Shown here: positions 63,157 to 64,000 of the stretch, one piece after another | How positions within the stretch are numbered: position 1 is the first letter of the stretch | Layout of the letters: every line of letters starts with the position of its first letter | Assembly (NCBI RefSeq): GCF_023650515.1 | Contig: NZ_CP096016.1 | Coordinates: 3,970,001-4,034,000 of the forward strand | Direction of reading: 5' to 3' | From: Alkalimarinus coralli | Lineage (GTDB): Bacteria; Pseudomonadota; Gammaproteobacteria; Pseudomonadales; Oleiphilaceae | DNA: 64,000 bases | Notes under the pieces: generated by a model | What the model was told of the DNA's origin: nothing | The model's database searches: none | Seen by the model: only the letters and a program-made list of their open reading frames with translations | Program-made: the position numbers and the translations under genes

Positions 63157-63780
63157 ATGGCGATTTATGATCATAAATATGGCGACCTACCCTATTACCG
63201 AGTTTTTAGGGCATGGGGAGGGACTGAGTACCAGGAATATGTGCGCATTAAGCGAAGTCGCAAGGCTGCATATAGCAAGGCAAAAGCGATTGATGAAAAG
63301 TTAGCACAGCGGCAGAAAGCCTACTACACCGCACAAGCCTACACGAAAGAGTTTCATATGCGGCCTGATGGCCGTATTAGAGGGGTTCGCAGAATTATCG
63401 TCAGGCGAAAAGGGCGCAACCCGACCGAGGTATTTGAGTTACGGATTAATATCCCCTGGGAAGACGAGATAAGGCGTACAACCTTATCTATTGATGTGCA
63501 CGGGTTCGAAAAAGCCTTCGAGATGGCGGTCGAGAAAGTTGCCGAGTGGTATGGCCTGGCGTCAGACTCCGAAGCTAAGAAAGCCATGAAAGCGTCGTTG
63601 CCTGTTTACCAGCAGCAGTCAGATACATCAACAAAGACGAAAAAGGCTGAACGAGCTGAAAGTACTGAAGAGCCAAGTGAGAAGGAAACATCGGCGGTAC
63701 AGAAAGCTAAAGATGAAATCGGCAGCTTTGCAGAACGATTGTTAGGCGATATTAAGAAATTTACTGGCAGTAAAAAATAG
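63157..63780 (+). CDS. Unrecognised basic protein, possibly AP2-like DNA-binding
   Basis: 207 residues. The N-terminal part is Lys/Arg/Tyr-rich; the middle (about 75-130) reads GRIRGVRRIIVRR...FELRINI...RTTLSIDVHGFEKAFEMAVEK, three strands and a helix in the order of an AP2-like domain. The C-terminal 60 residues are Glu/Lys/Ser-rich and probably unstructured before a final helix. No family is assigned with confidence. A helper role in nucleic acid binding is a guess only. Confidence 0.7.
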   Translation: MAIYDHKYGDLPYYRVFRAWGGTEYQEYVRIKRSRKAAYSKAKAIDEKLAQRQKAYYTAQAYTKEFHMRPDGRIRGVRRIIVRRKGRNPTEVFELRINIPWEDEIRRTTLSIDVHGFEKAFEMAVEKVAEWYGLASDSEAKKAMKASLPVYQQQSDTSTKTKKAERAESTEEPSEKETSAVQKAKDEIGSFAERLLGDIKKFTGSKK

Positions 63781-63827
63781 AGCGAGCTGTTAATAGAGTG
63801 AGTTGTTAATAGAGTGTACTGTTGATT

Positions 63828-63912
63828 GTAGCCTTGATAAAGCGCAGCGGAATCAAGAGACGTCACTGAAAATAAACCCTGAATCCAGTTGTGCCTCCTT
63901 TCATCAAGACTA
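63828..63912. repeat. Family 2 repeat, copy 3, with short upstream tandem repeat
   Basis: Starts GTAGCCTTGATAAAGCGCAG and ends TCATCAAGACTAT, with CTGAATCCAGTTGTGCCTCC before the right arm. Just upstream TGTTAATAGAGTG occurs twice (63788-63800, 63804-63816). It lies after the last gene of the window. Confidence 0.75.
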
Positions 63913-64000
63913 TGAGGCTCTTTCCGGTATTAACCACCCTTTTTAACGTTAGACAGTCCTTAATGCCGCCAAAATGCGGGTGTAAATAGTAGCAGTAAAG

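Noticed and set aside
63788-63816. Tandem TGTTAATAGAGTG pair as a CRISPR or iteron start
   Set aside because: Only two units with no spacers or further copies.

Overview
This window comes from a gammaproteobacterial chromosome and spans the replication origin. The gene order glmS-glmU-atpCDGAHFEBI-parB-parA-rsmG-mnmG-...-mnmE-yidC-yidD-rnpA-rpmH | dnaA-dnaN-...-recF-gyrB-...-glyS-glyQ is the one seen around the Pseudomonas origin. The intruding genes and the mixed family content suggest a marine Oceanospirillales/Pseudomonadales-type organism. Genus and species cannot be fixed from the sequence alone.

Region by region. (1) 1-10890: a plus-strand cobalamin (corrin ring) cluster, cbiX (3' end only)-cobH-cobL-cobI-cbiG-cobJ-cobM, with most genes touching or overlapping, then cobW and cobN, each separated by dispersed palindromic repeats. 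(2) 11005-13709: a small lipoprotein, a delta-9-type acyl-CoA desaturase and a periplasmic solute-binding protein. (3) 13852-14429: a decayed Tn7-like transposon end, made of a broken tnsA and a right end with TnsB-type sites, placed at the classical attTn7 position just downstream of glmS. (4) 14454-28121 and up to 30000: glmS, glmU, the F1Fo ATP synthase operon, parAB, rsmG and mnmG, all on the minus strand. (5) 30001-38499: a DnaA-box-containing AT-rich gap, an MFS-acyltransferase fusion, an MBL-fold protein, a PilJ-domain protein, then mnmE, yidC, yidD, rnpA and rpmH. (6) 38500-39289: the likely oriC, with DnaA boxes and AT-rich 13-mer-like repeats; gene direction flips here. (7) 39290-47854: dnaA, dnaN, an AarF/UbiB-like kinase, a tandem GST-N protein, recF (carrying two perfect parS palindromes) and gyrB. 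(8) 48153-51916: an accessory block with a predicted AAA15 ATPase/Toprim pair (RloA/RloB-like, possibly anti-phage; the second gene appears frameshifted) and a divergent GlxA-type regulator/DJ-1 enzyme pair. (9) 52111-63780: two late-acyltransferase paralogs flanking glyQS, a YtoQ-like protein, a large hybrid histidine kinase with a response regulator and a small coiled-coil protein, and one unrecognised gene.

How it fits together: CbiX/CobN/CobW handle cobalt while CobH/L/I/J/M and CbiG build the ring. ParA/ParB with the parS sites in recF would segregate the origin, and DnaA acts at the rpmH-dnaA gap (a second box cluster lies next to mnmG). At least three families of small palindromic repeats are scattered between genes. 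The most distinctive findings are the Tn7-like scar at glmS, the parS pair inside recF, the two DnaA-box clusters, the RloAB-like pair, and a repeat family with a second shared sequence nested inside its stem.
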